From NCBI RefSeq assembly GCF_015354575.1, contig NZ_JACAFQ010000003.1, positions 62,001 to 126,000 on the forward strand: a stretch of 64,000 bases of DNA, written 5' to 3'. The DNA comes from Pseudomonas sp. UFMG81. GTDB lineage: Bacteria; Pseudomonadota; Gammaproteobacteria; Pseudomonadales; Pseudomonadaceae. The position numbers and the translations under genes were made by a program. Positions 1 through 7,705 of this stretch are shown piece after piece (the stretch's first letter is position 1; each line of letters begins with the position of its first letter). The notes under the pieces are model-generated. The model searched no databases, was not told the DNA's origin, and saw only the letters and a list, made by a program, of their open reading frames with translations.

Positions 1-1
1 C

Positions 2-187
2 AGGCCAAAATTCGCACTGGACAACGACCTGCATTATGCCCTCGGCATCGAGATCATACAAAGCATTATCGAAAATGCCAAAGAGCAACGACCACGGGCG
101 AACGCTTTCGAATTAGCAGGCGCATTTATTTACTACTATGACAATGACGCTTACATAGACTTATCCAAAAACAATAAAAGACAGTAA
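2..187 (+). CDS. 3' end of an unidentified small accessory gene (5' end outside window)
   Basis: An open frame enters from the left edge and ends at TAA 185-187, giving 61 C-terminal residues that include the stretch FELAGAFIYYYDNDAYIDL. The composition is AT-rich and acidic/aromatic, unlike the GC-rich core genes from 1.2 kb onward. I do not recognise the family. Its position beside toxin and immunity remnants suggests a single-domain immunity-type protein, but that rests on context only. Confidence 0.5.
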   Translation, partial: RPKFALDNDLHYALGIEIIQSIIENAKEQRPRANAFELAGAFIYYYDNDAYIDLSKNNKRQ

Positions 188-261
188 TATTTCACGCCGC
201 ACGCGCCGAACGAATAGCAATCCTCGCTAGGCGTTTAGTCCAACAATCCCAAGAATCCACT

Positions 262-411
262 ATGAAACCGTTTTGGATTTTCACTGGATCAGAAAATCTA
301 TTTCCATCAGGAGTATTTTCCGCGCTAGCCGATGCAGATAAGCGGATAAAAATGGCGGAAAGTGGACAGCGGAAAGGTGATGGATTTATTTTTACTCTAA
401 CTGCTACCTAA
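262..411 (+). CDS. Short DUF7710-like protein or fragment (49 aa)
   Basis: ATG 262 opens a 49-codon frame beginning MKPFWIFTGSENLFPSGVFS. The W-x-F-x-G...FPSGVF pattern followed by a helix resembles, from memory, the start of small DUF7710-type proteins that occur near polymorphic toxin loci. Members I recall are somewhat longer and end in a conserved tail that is absent here, so this may be a truncated copy. The upstream purine-rich run is only a weak ribosome binding site. Function unknown; family assignment tentative. Confidence 0.4.
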   Translation: MKPFWIFTGSENLFPSGVFSALADADKRIKMAESGQRKGDGFIFTLTAT

Positions 412-422
412 GCGGGACCTGA

Positions 423-662
423 GGAGTCACGAAACTTAGGTGGTATCGGCCGAAGAGAGCAGCCCTATTCAATAGGCTATCTAACGAGGAAGCTGACTGG
501 CAATAGTCGGTGAATGCACGTAGAGAAAACAGCGCGGAAGTTGAAATGAACAGAACAAACGGCGAGGGATACAGAGCTGGAGGCGGCGACTTGCAAACAA
601 CTTCAAGGGCAGTAATTGTTCGTCGAAACAACAACATCATCACAGCGTGCCCTAACCTATGA
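423..662 (+). pseudogene. C-terminal remnant of a polymorphic/CDI-type toxin, interrupted by TAG
   Basis: The frame from 423 to TGA 660-662 reads through one in-frame TAG at 504-506. The last ~50 codons encode N-x-RTNGEGYRAGG followed by TTSRAVIVRRNNNIITACP. A terminal beta-rich 'AVIVR...IITAxP' ending is typical of toxin domains of the barnase/EndoU/colicin/RelE-like superfamily carried at the tips of Rhs or CdiA proteins. Its TGA overlaps the ATG of the next gene at 659, the coupling expected for toxin then immunity. No toxin delivery domain is present, so I read it as an orphan tip, probably inactive. The fold is inferred from the motif only. Confidence 0.5.
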
Positions 663-1045
663 ATAAAACAATTTACCTGCGCTCCCTGCACAAGCTTTAC
701 TATCATCTGCTATCGATGACAGACGATGAAATTGCTGAGTTTGACATAAATAACAAAAAAAACAGGCAGGCTTTTTTTGCCGAAATGAGAGCTCAATTCG
801 ATAACTACGGAAACGTTACGCAAGCCTCCATGGTCGACACATTAGAATATTTGTGCGCATCAGGTAAGTGCGAGAAATATTGGGAGAGTATTATCCCGCA
901 TGAAATCCCGCTTGATGAAATCCACGATAAAAGCGGCTACGCACATGATCTATTTTTGGCCCTAACAGATAGAGAGCCTCATTCAAGCATCAAAGACACA
1001 TTTACAATTAGCTATGAGTTGGCACCAAGAGACCCTATTGATTGA
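659..1045 (+). CDS. Probable immunity protein to the upstream toxin tip (128 aa)
   Basis: A 128-aa acidic, soluble, AT-rich protein with no signal peptide, membrane segment or recognised motif. Its start codon overlaps the stop codon of the toxin-like remnant (ATGA), the arrangement that translationally couples toxin and cognate immunity genes. It is intact while the toxin frame is broken, as expected where immunity is retained after toxin decay. Immunity function is inferred from position; I cannot name a family. Confidence 0.55.
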   Translation: MNKTIYLRSLHKLYYHLLSMTDDEIAEFDINNKKNRQAFFAEMRAQFDNYGNVTQASMVDTLEYLCASGKCEKYWESIIPHEIPLDEIHDKSGYAHDLFLALTDREPHSSIKDTFTISYELAPRDPID

Positions 1046-1092
1046 CTGTGGAGAAATATTTCTATTGTCAGCGTAGACAGAACAACTCGGTG

Positions 1093-1154
1093 AGGCTTCC
1101 TGAAGCCTGTATGACATAACTGATGGTACTCAAAGGGGTGGCATCTGCCACCCC
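1093..1154. repeat. Two short inverted repeats downstream of the immunity gene
   Basis: AGGCTTC/GAAGCCT (1093-1099 and 1102-1108) and GGGGTGGCA/TGCCACCCC (1135-1143 and 1146-1154) are perfect stems with 2-nt loops. Neither is followed by a clear T tract, so they are not textbook intrinsic terminators. They mark the boundary between the AT-rich accessory segment and the GC-rich core. No gene is visible between 1046 and 1216. Confidence 0.5.
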
Positions 1155-1216
1155 GTACAGTGTTGTTTCGCAACATGCCAGCTAACTGCGGAGTACCCAA
1201 CCGAGCCGTACTAGCC

Positions 1217-1486
1217 TCAGCGCCTCATCCCCAGCTCCGCATCATCCATCAGCGCCTTAGCCAGTGCGCTCAGGTAATACGACGCCCAGAGCAGCTGAGG
1301 CTTCTCTTCCATGATCCCGGCGATGGTCAGGTCGCGCACGCAGCCCATCAGCTCCGAGGCTTGGTCGCGGGCGTGCTGGCAGGGGATGCCGGGTTCGATG
1401 CAGAACAGCGGGTCGGTTTGGCCTTCGCCCTGGTAGAACTTGGTTTTGCCTGCTGTGGTGTTGGAGGTGGTGTCGTCTGTGGTCAT
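1217..1486 (-). CDS. DUF3077 domain protein (89 aa)
   Basis: Small cytosolic Pseudomonas protein. I chose the ATG at 1486 because it follows a GGGAG ribosome binding site; an upstream ATG at 1537 would extend into the REP. The core KTKFYQGEGQ...FCIEPGIPCQHARDQASELMGCVRDL and the helical end ALAKALMDDAELGMR match the DUF3077 pattern as I recall it. These genes commonly occur in small paralogous clusters with DUF6124 genes, and such a partner lies upstream on the same strand. Function unknown. Confidence 0.8.
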   Translation of the reverse strand: MTTDDTTSNTTAGKTKFYQGEGQTDPLFCIEPGIPCQHARDQASELMGCVRDLTIAGIMEEKPQLLWASYYLSALAKALMDDAELGMRR

Positions 1487-1521
1487 TGTTTTTCTCCCTG
1501 AAGTGGTGGGGGCCTGGGCGG

Positions 1522-1599
1522 GCCCTTTCGCCAGCAAGGCTGGCTCCTACAGGTGGAGCGTGGCGTTTTTCGTAGGAGCCGGCTTGCCGGCGAACAGGG
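1522..1599. repeat. REP pair (inverted), GCCGGCAAG type
   Basis: Two facing copies of the P. putida-type REP (ctttcgccagcaaggctgg and its mirror ending gccggcttgccggcg) sit between the DUF3077 and DUF6124 genes. The first copy has GCCAGC/GCTGGC stems, a compensatory variant that keeps the hairpin. Confidence 0.85.
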
Positions 1600-1610
1600 C
1601 CGGCCAGGGC

Positions 1611-1853
1611 CTAGTGCATTACCTGTGGCTGCGCCGACATCTGCACCTGGATCAACGCCGATTCGAGCAACACGCGCAGCGATTCGACTTCGTGGATCGA
1701 CGCCATCATCAGGATGGTGGCCGGTGACCTGGGCTGGGCGTGCACGGCCTGATGGGCCACGGTCAGCGCGCACAGGGCGTACTCGGTGGCCTGGATGAGG
1801 ATGTCTTCGAGGGAGTGAGGGTTGCGGGGTGGATCGGGAACAATCTTAAGCAT
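1611..1853 (-). CDS. DUF6124 family protein (80 aa)
   Basis: Short Pseudomonas-specific protein starting MLKIVPDPPRNPHSLEDIL. This N-terminal 'M-x-K-x-x-P-x-PP' signature, followed by a helix-rich region (ATEYALCAL, PATILMMASIHEVESLRVLLESAL), is typical of DUF6124 as I recall it. ATG at 1853 is preferred; the 156-aa extension upstream has unrelated composition. It lies upstream of the DUF3077 gene and may be co-transcribed across the REP pair. No known function. Confidence 0.75.
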   Translation of the reverse strand: MLKIVPDPPRNPHSLEDILIQATEYALCALTVAHQAVHAQPRSPATILMMASIHEVESLRVLLESALIQVQMSAQPQVMH

Positions 1854-2198
1854 GTGGTCTGCCTCTATAAGGGCCGCTACAGGCTTGCTGTCAAACAAGT
1901 GGGTGGCAGCTGTACATGGGTTGACAGACCGGCAGGCAAACCAAAACCCGGCGCACATGAAGTGCCCCATGCACAGCAGCCATTGAGGGCTAAGCCATGT
2001 GGTTTGACTGATCGGCCTGTCAAAGCCGGTCGCTGATTCAAGCGACCCGCCGAGACTAGAGCCGTGCCAAAACGACCGCAACGGAAAAAGGGCGGCGGGA
2101 GTATGTTTGGGAAATGGACTACACGAAAGAGGTTAAATCTGATCTTTGGGCCTGGAAGGCAAATGCGATCAACCACGGGGGATGGCACCGGCATTGCC
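1854..2198. other. Intergenic segment without a supported gene
   Basis: About 345 bp between the DUF6124 gene and the REP preceding the LysR gene. Short frames exist on both strands, including one from about 2100 encoding YVWEMDYTKEVKSDLWAWK, but none has a convincing ribosome binding site or family resemblance. It may hold a gene remnant; I see nothing else. Confidence 0.4.
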
Positions 2199-2227
2199 GG
2201 TGATCGCGGCTGAAGCCGCTCCTACAG
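2199..2227. repeat. Single REP-like element, GCGGCTGAAGCCGC type
   Basis: The sequence gatcgcggctgaagccgctc followed by ctacag forms a REP-style hairpin just downstream of the LysR stop codon. Its loop (TGAA) differs from the CAAG loops of the other REPs in the window. Confidence 0.7.
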
Positions 2228-2245
2228 ATTGACTGAAATGTCCTT

Positions 2246-3160
2246 TCACATATTGGCATCGCAAGCCACCAACTGCTTGACCAACCCTTGCGCCAACGCC
2301 GACAACCCATACCCGACCCGGCTCACCACGCCATATCGCGTATAGAACGCTTCTTCCTGCTCCGGCGCCAAGTCCGCCAACTCAATTGCCACCAATCCCC
2401 GCTCCCCTTGGTACGGCCGCAGATTCGCGCTGCAAGCGATGCCAATGGTGTCCGAATGCAGCACCACATTGAGCAGCGCATAACCGTGTTCGCACTCCAC
2501 GCTGGGCAGAAAGTCCTGCCGACCGCTGAGTTCGCCGAGGATCTTGCGAATGTTCGGCGGGCGAAACGTGGTGGCCAATGGGTATTCGAACAGGTCCCGC
2601 GCCCGTACCTCGTCACGCACGGTCAGCGGATGCCCGACGCGGCAGCAGAAGTGCCAGCGCTGGGGGGCCAGCTTGAGCACCTGATAGTCCGGGTCGGCCT
2701 CGAACTGGCGAGTATCGGCCACGAAGAATTCGATCTCCTCGGCGATCAGCCGGCGGTTCAGCGCCTGCCAGTGGTCCACCTGGAAACAGGTGCGCGCCGC
2801 CGGGTACTCGGCGACGAAGCGCGCCACCGCACGGGGTACCAGGCCGCCCGCTGGCGCCGGCCCGGAACCGAAGCGCACCACCCCAGTAGTGGCGCTGTTG
2901 AACTGGTTGATCTCGTTGACCAGGTTGTGCGCCCCGTGCACCAGCCGCCGCGAATGCTCCAGCACCAGCAGGCCCTGGCGGGTCGGCGCCAGCTCCTTGC
3001 TGGCGCGGTCGACCAGGCGGCAGCCGACGTTGTGCTCGAGGGTCTGGATGCTGCGGCTGAAAGCCGATTGCGACAGGTTCACCGCGGCCGCTGCGGCGAC
3101 GAAGCTGCGGTGCTCGACAAGGGCGATGTAGTGGCGGAGTTGGCGCAGGTCGATATGCAT
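2246..3160 (-). CDS. LysR-family transcriptional regulator (304 aa)
   Basis: Starts MHIDLRQLRHYIALVEHRSF, with the winged helix-turn-helix of LysR regulators in residues ~1-60 (AAAAAVNLSQSAFSRSIQTLE) and a substrate-binding effector domain from about residue 90. It is transcribed divergently from the TonB receptor and sulfotransferase genes, so it is likely their regulator. In other P. putida strains sulfate-ester genes are controlled by a LysR protein (SftR); whether this is an orthologue cannot be told from sequence alone. Length is normal for the family. Confidence 0.9.
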   Translation of the reverse strand: MHIDLRQLRHYIALVEHRSFVAAAAAVNLSQSAFSRSIQTLEHNVGCRLVDRASKELAPTRQGLLVLEHSRRLVHGAHNLVNEINQFNSATTGVVRFGSGPAPAGGLVPRAVARFVAEYPAARTCFQVDHWQALNRRLIAEEIEFFVADTRQFEADPDYQVLKLAPQRWHFCCRVGHPLTVRDEVRARDLFEYPLATTFRPPNIRKILGELSGRQDFLPSVECEHGYALLNVVLHSDTIGIACSANLRPYQGERGLVAIELADLAPEQEEAFYTRYGVVSRVGYGLSALAQGLVKQLVACDANM

Positions 3161-3352
3161 TTTCTACATTGAAACTTTCGGTGGAATGCAATTGCCGGGA
3201 GGGGTTGGGACTCTTATAAAGGGAGTCACTTATTCCACAAAATATGAATTACAAATATTTATATCACTTAAAAGAATATAAGCCCGTCTGACCGCGATTC
3301 GGTTCCGCCAACGGAAATGCTCGCCAGGGCCCATGCCTCAAGGAGCATTTGC
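3161..3352. promoter_or_regulatory. Divergent control region LysR / TonB receptor
   Basis: This 190-bp spacer is strikingly AT-rich between 3228 and 3285 and contains TTATTCC at 3230-3236, the same heptamer that ends the shared element upstream of several sulfur genes in this window. A run of A/T-rich near-repeats (aatatgaatt, aatatttata) follows. It probably holds both promoters and a LysR-type or CysB-type site. Confidence 0.5.
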
Positions 3353-5689
3353 ATGTCCCGACTTTCCCGAAGGCGTTCGCGCGCGTCGTTGTTCGCCCTG
3401 CAACCCCTGGCTGCCGGCCTGTTGCTGGCCGCCAGCGGCAGCAGCTTTGCCGATGAGCCCGTCAGCGCTACGCCTGCTGTCGAGCAGGACGCCAAGCTAG
3501 GCACGGTCACGGTCAATGCCCGCCGCCGCGAAGAAACCGCGCAGAGCGTGCCCACCCCCATCAGCGTGCTCAGCAGCGAGACCCTGGAAACCCAGCGCAT
3601 CTACCGGGTGCAGGACATCCAGCAACTGGTGCCCAGCACCAACGTGTCCTACGTGCATGCCCGCCAGTCGAGCATCTCCATCCGCGGCCTGGGCAACAAC
3701 CCGGCCAGCGACGGCCTGGAGGGCAGCGTCGGGGTGTACCTGGACAACGTCTACCTGGGCCGCCCGGGCATGGCGGTATTCGACCTGCTCGACGTCGAGC
3801 AGCTGGAAGTGCTGCGCGGCCCGCAGGGCACGCTGTTCGGCAAGAACACCACCGCCGGGGTGCTCAACATCACCACGCGCAAGCCGACCTTCCACCAGGA
3901 GGGCAGCGTGCAGTCGTCGCTGGGCGAGGACGGCTATTGGCAGACCCAGGGCAGCTTCTCCGGCCCGCTCACCGACACCCTCGCCGGGCGCATCAGCGCC
4001 TACCACACCGAGGACGACGGCTATGTGAAGAACATCTACAACGGCCACGACCTCAACGGCGGCAAGCGCCAGGGCTTTCGCACCCAACTGCTGTTCAAGC
4101 CCAGCGAAACCTTCAACCTGCGCTGGATCGGCGAGTACAACGAGGAAAGCTCCGACAACGGCATCCTCAGCCTGTACAGCACCGGGCCGACCATCAACGG
4201 CGTCAACCGTTACGAAAGCCTGGCGCGCCAGGCCGGCGCCACGCTGGTGTCGGGCAAGGACCGCAAGGTCAATTTCGATTCGGACCAGATGGTCAAGGTG
4301 TTCCAGGGCGGCACCTCGGTGGAGGCCAACTGGACCCTGCCCAACGACTTCACCCTCACCTCGATCACTGCCTACCGCTGGTGGGACTTCACCCCGCGCA
4401 ACGACGATGGCCTCAACGTGCCGGTGTTCTACAACGCCGGGGTGTCGGTGCGCGACAAGCAGTACTCGCAGGAAATCCGCCTGGCCTCGCCGACCGGTGG
4501 TTTCTTCGACTATGTGCTCGGCGCGTACTACTTCAAGCAGGACCTGGACAACAAGTCGTTCACCTACAACGGCCCGCAGGCGGATATCTGGAACCTCACC
4601 CCGGCTGGCGCCTTGGCCAACGTCACCACGATCGGCAACGGCCATATCGATACTGACAGCTACGCGCTGTTCGCCCAGGGCACCTGGCACCTCACCGAGC
4701 GCCTGGACTTCACCGCCGGGGTGCGCGGCACCTATGAAGAGAAGAGCGCCTGGGTGACCCGCGATGCGCCGTTCGGTGGCGTGGCGGTCAGTGGCGCCGC
4801 GGCGGCGGCCCGGCAGGGCAGGGTGGGGGCCTACGATTCGGGCGACCTCAGCCAGTACAGCTTCGCCCCGTCCGGGCTGCTCAGCCTGAGCTACCGCTTC
4901 AGCGACGAGGTGCTGGGCTACGCCAGCCTGTCCCATGGCGAGAAGTCCGGGGGCGTCAACCTCACCGTCGGCGCCGCGCCGCGGCTGGGCACCGACTCGC
5001 TGCTGGTGGGCACCGAGCGCGCCAACAACGCCGAGCTGGGGATCAAGAGCACCCTGCTCGACAACCGCCTGCAACTCAACACCAACCTGTTCTGGACCGA
5101 GGTGCACGGCTACCAGGCCAACGTCTACGACCAGGTCAACCGCGTGCAGTACCTGGCCAATGCTGGCAGCGTGCGCTCGCGGGGCCTGGAGTTCGAAGCC
5201 ACGGCGCTGCCGGTGCGGGGGCTGACCCTGAACCTCAACGGCTCGTGGAACGATGTGCGCTACACCGAGTACGACGACGCGCCCTGCCCGCCGGAAGTGA
5301 GCCTGGCCAGCGCCACCGCCACCTGCGACCTGTCCGGCCACCAGGTGGTCGGCGCCTCCAAGTACATCGCCAACCTCAACGGCCAGTACAAGTGGCAGCT
5401 GAGCGAACGCATCGAGCCCTACGTCACCGCCAGCTACGCCTTCCGTTCCAAGGCCGTCGGCACCATCGACGACTCCGACTACGGCCAGATCCCCAGCTAC
5501 GCCATCGTCAACCTGTCCACCGGCGTGCGCCTGGACCAGGGCGACGGCGTGCTCGACCTGTCGCTGTGGGTGAAGAACGCCGGCGACAAGACCTACTTCA
5601 CCAGCCTGTGGAACTCCGCCAATGGCGGCTATGCCGGGGTGCTGGGCACCCCGCGCACCGTGGGCGCCACCGCCCGTTACGACTTCTGA
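3353..5689 (+). CDS. TonB-dependent outer-membrane receptor (778 aa)
   Basis: The start at 3353 is chosen over 3317 because it follows AAGGAG by 7 nt and begins a signal peptide (MSRLSRRRSRASLF...LLLAASGSSFA). After cleavage, LGTVTVNARRREE is a plausible TonB box. The plug domain spans about residues 60-170 (SIRGLGNN, VEVLRGPQGTLFGKNTTAG-like motif) and the beta-barrel ends in ATARYDF with terminal aromatic Phe. The next gene, 17 nt downstream, is an arylsulfate sulfotransferase, so the ligand is more likely a sulfated or aromatic compound than a siderophore; this is inference from context. Confidence 0.9.
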   Translation: MSRLSRRRSRASLFALQPLAAGLLLAASGSSFADEPVSATPAVEQDAKLGTVTVNARRREETAQSVPTPISVLSSETLETQRIYRVQDIQQLVPSTNVSYVHARQSSISIRGLGNNPASDGLEGSVGVYLDNVYLGRPGMAVFDLLDVEQLEVLRGPQGTLFGKNTTAGVLNITTRKPTFHQEGSVQSSLGEDGYWQTQGSFSGPLTDTLAGRISAYHTEDDGYVKNIYNGHDLNGGKRQGFRTQLLFKPSETFNLRWIGEYNEESSDNGILSLYSTGPTINGVNRYESLARQAGATLVSGKDRKVNFDSDQMVKVFQGGTSVEANWTLPNDFTLTSITAYRWWDFTPRNDDGLNVPVFYNAGVSVRDKQYSQEIRLASPTGGFFDYVLGAYYFKQDLDNKSFTYNGPQADIWNLTPAGALANVTTIGNGHIDTDSYALFAQGTWHLTERLDFTAGVRGTYEEKSAWVTRDAPFGGVAVSGAAAAARQGRVGAYDSGDLSQYSFAPSGLLSLSYRFSDEVLGYASLSHGEKSGGVNLTVGAAPRLGTDSLLVGTERANNAELGIKSTLLDNRLQLNTNLFWTEVHGYQANVYDQVNRVQYLANAGSVRSRGLEFEATALPVRGLTLNLNGSWNDVRYTEYDDAPCPPEVSLASATATCDLSGHQVVGASKYIANLNGQYKWQLSERIEPYVTASYAFRSKAVGTIDDSDYGQIPSYAIVNLSTGVRLDQGDGVLDLSLWVKNAGDKTYFTSLWNSANGGYAGVLGTPRTVGATARYDF

Positions 5690-5706
5690 GCACAAGGAGC
5701 TTTGCC

Positions 5707-7380
5707 ATGAATGCCAAGACCCAACCGCACGACCTGCCCGAAGGCGCCTGCGTTACCGCCCGGGTGCCCGACCGCGACGAGACCCTGCTGGGCGACGTGG
5801 TGGTCAACCCGTACCGCCTGGCGCCGCTGACCGCGATCGTCCGTGACGGCGGCCGCAGCCTGACGGATGCCCATGTAAGGGTACTGGGGCGTGGCGAGCG
5901 CGGAGTCGATATCGCCTATGACGTTACCGACCGCTCACTGTGGACCTATGGCGGTATCCCGGTGTTCGGCCTGTACCCGGATCACGTCAACCAGGTGGAG
6001 GTGAGCTACAAGCTCGACGGCGAACGCATTCGCCAGCGCTACGAAATCTATGCCCCGGCGGTGCGCCTGCCGGTGGTGGCCAAGCAGACGGCTGCCCTGC
6101 CCGAGGTCGAGCCGGTCAAGGTCGCGCCGGGCTTCGAGCAACGCTTGTACCTGTTCAACCACCTGCTGGCCGATATCCCGGGTGGGCGTGCCTTCAAATG
6201 GAACGGCCTGGGCGGCGCCGCCGAATGGGACTCGGTGGGCAACAACTGGATCGCCGACAGCAATGGCGATGTGCGTTGGTACCTGGATATCGAGCAGATC
6301 CACGATTCCAACCACCGCGACGGCCTGGGCGGCACCATGGGCTTCCACCAGACCCGCGACGGCAAGTTGATCTGGGGCCAGGGCCAGACCTACTCCAAGT
6401 ACGACCTGCTGGGGCGGCGCATCTGGCAGCGCAACCTGCCGGACAAGTTCGCGGATTTCTCCCACGAAATCCGCGAGACGCCCAACGGCACCTACCTGCT
6501 GCGGGTGGGCACCAGCGACTACCGGCGCCCGGACGGCAAGCGTGTGCGCTCGATCCGCGACCACATCATCGAGGTCAACGAGGCTGGCGATGTGCTGGAC
6601 TTCTGGGACCTCAACCAGATCCTCGACCCGTACCGCGGCGACCTGCTGGAAACCCTAGGCAAGGCTGCAATCCAGCTCCCGGATGGGGTGCAGAAGCAGG
6701 ACGACCGGCTGGCCAACGAGCTGGCCGAGGGTGACCTGCCGTTCGGCGACACCCCGGGGGTGGGCACCGGGCGCAACTGGGCCCACGTCAATGCCATCGA
6801 CTACGACGCCGATGACGACAGCATCATCGTTTCAGCACGGCATCAAGGTGTGGCGAAGATCGGCCGCGATAAGCAGGTGAAGTGGATCCTCGCCTCGCCG
6901 CAGGGCTGGCCTGCCCATTTGCAGAGCAAGGTGCTCAAGCCGGTGGGCGAGGGCTTCGAGTGGTCCTGGACCCAGCACACCGCCTGGCTGACCGGGCGCG
7001 GCACGCTCAACGTGTTCGACAATGGCTGGGGCCGCGATTTCGGGCCGACCAAACTCAGCGGCAACTACAGCCGGGCGGTGGAATACAAGGTCGACGAAGC
7101 CAAGGGCACGGTCGAGCAGGTGTGGCAGTACGGCAAGGAGCGTGGCGACGAGTGGTACAGCCCGATCACCTCGGTGGTGGCGTATCGAGCCGATACCGAT
7201 ACCCAGTTCATCTATTCCGCTTCGGTGAACTTCCTCACCCCCGAGAAGCTCACCACCACGGTGCTCAATGAAGTGCGCCGAGGGAGCCAGGAGGTGGTGG
7301 TGGAGCTGAAAGTGCACAGCCGCCAGCCGGGGAGCGTGGGGTATCGGGCGTTGGTGATCGATCTCGACAAGGCGTTCTGA
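5707..7380 (+). CDS. Arylsulfate sulfotransferase, ASST family (557 aa)
   Basis: Transfers sulfate from an aryl sulfate ester to another phenolic acceptor via a sulfo-histidine. Residues matching the E. coli AssT active site are all present: His253 (FSHEIRE), His360 (NWAHVN), Arg378 (VSARHQ) and catalytic His424 (WTQHTAW), followed by FDNG at 437-440. An N-terminal beta domain covers ~1-130 and the propeller the rest. Unlike the periplasmic E. coli enzyme there is no signal peptide and only one cysteine (Cys15), so no structural disulfide. ATG 5707 follows AAGGAG and lies 17 nt after the receptor gene, indicating an operon. A role in sulfate-ester scavenging is inferred. Confidence 0.88.
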   Translation: MNAKTQPHDLPEGACVTARVPDRDETLLGDVVVNPYRLAPLTAIVRDGGRSLTDAHVRVLGRGERGVDIAYDVTDRSLWTYGGIPVFGLYPDHVNQVEVSYKLDGERIRQRYEIYAPAVRLPVVAKQTAALPEVEPVKVAPGFEQRLYLFNHLLADIPGGRAFKWNGLGGAAEWDSVGNNWIADSNGDVRWYLDIEQIHDSNHRDGLGGTMGFHQTRDGKLIWGQGQTYSKYDLLGRRIWQRNLPDKFADFSHEIRETPNGTYLLRVGTSDYRRPDGKRVRSIRDHIIEVNEAGDVLDFWDLNQILDPYRGDLLETLGKAAIQLPDGVQKQDDRLANELAEGDLPFGDTPGVGTGRNWAHVNAIDYDADDDSIIVSARHQGVAKIGRDKQVKWILASPQGWPAHLQSKVLKPVGEGFEWSWTQHTAWLTGRGTLNVFDNGWGRDFGPTKLSGNYSRAVEYKVDEAKGTVEQVWQYGKERGDEWYSPITSVVAYRADTDTQFIYSASVNFLTPEKLTTTVLNEVRRGSQEVVVELKVHSRQPGSVGYRALVIDLDKAF

Positions 7381-7402
7381 CGCATCTTCTACTAGCCTTT
7401 GA

Positions 7403-7480
7403 CGGCCTCATCGCGGGCAAGCCCGCTCCCACAGGACCCGCGCGGTCCTTGTGGGAGCGGGCTTGCCCGCGATGAGGCCG
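7403..7480. repeat. REP pair, GCGGGCAAGCCCGC type, near-perfect inverted repeat
   Basis: Two facing REPs with 30-nt arms (GGCCTCATCGCGGGC... and its mirror) lie just after the sulfotransferase stop codon. The long hairpin may stabilise or terminate the upstream transcript. Confidence 0.9.
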
Positions 7481-7646
7481 TTTGCCATTGCACGGCCATG
7501 GAAATCAGACGGGGTGTTCAACCATTCGTTCTTTTTTTCGAACAGGCTATTGTCCAACCCCCTAGCGCCCGCTTAGCATTCCGTTTGAGATTTCAAACGC
7601 TCGGCACCCAGGCGTCGAACACCCTGGTGCACGAATTCCTGACGGC

Positions 7647-7671
7647 CGCCCCCTATCGGGGGCGCCTTTTC
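7647..7671 (+). terminator. GC hairpin with short T run upstream of gabD
   Basis: CGCCCCC-TATC-GGGGGCG followed by CCTTTT ends 35 nt before the gabD ATG. It could be a terminator or a leader hairpin. The region 7481-7646 has no gene that I can support. Confidence 0.45.
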
Positions 7672-7705
7672 AACAATCAATAATTCGCAGTAAAGGGAAG
7701 CCGAC

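Noticed and set aside
1..1200. Integrated prophage or insertion sequence as source of the AT-rich edge
   Set aside because: No integrase, transposase, terminal inverted repeats or tRNA attachment site is visible inside the window.
2041..2180. Gene remnant encoding YVWEMDYTKEVKSDLWAWK
   Set aside because: No ribosome binding site, no similarity I can name, and it runs into a REP; left as unassigned intergenic DNA.
3497..5695. 732-codon open frame opposite the TonB receptor
   Set aside because: High-GC shadow: low-complexity Ala/Val/Gly/Gln composition, no motifs, and the opposite strand encodes a complete receptor with signal peptide.
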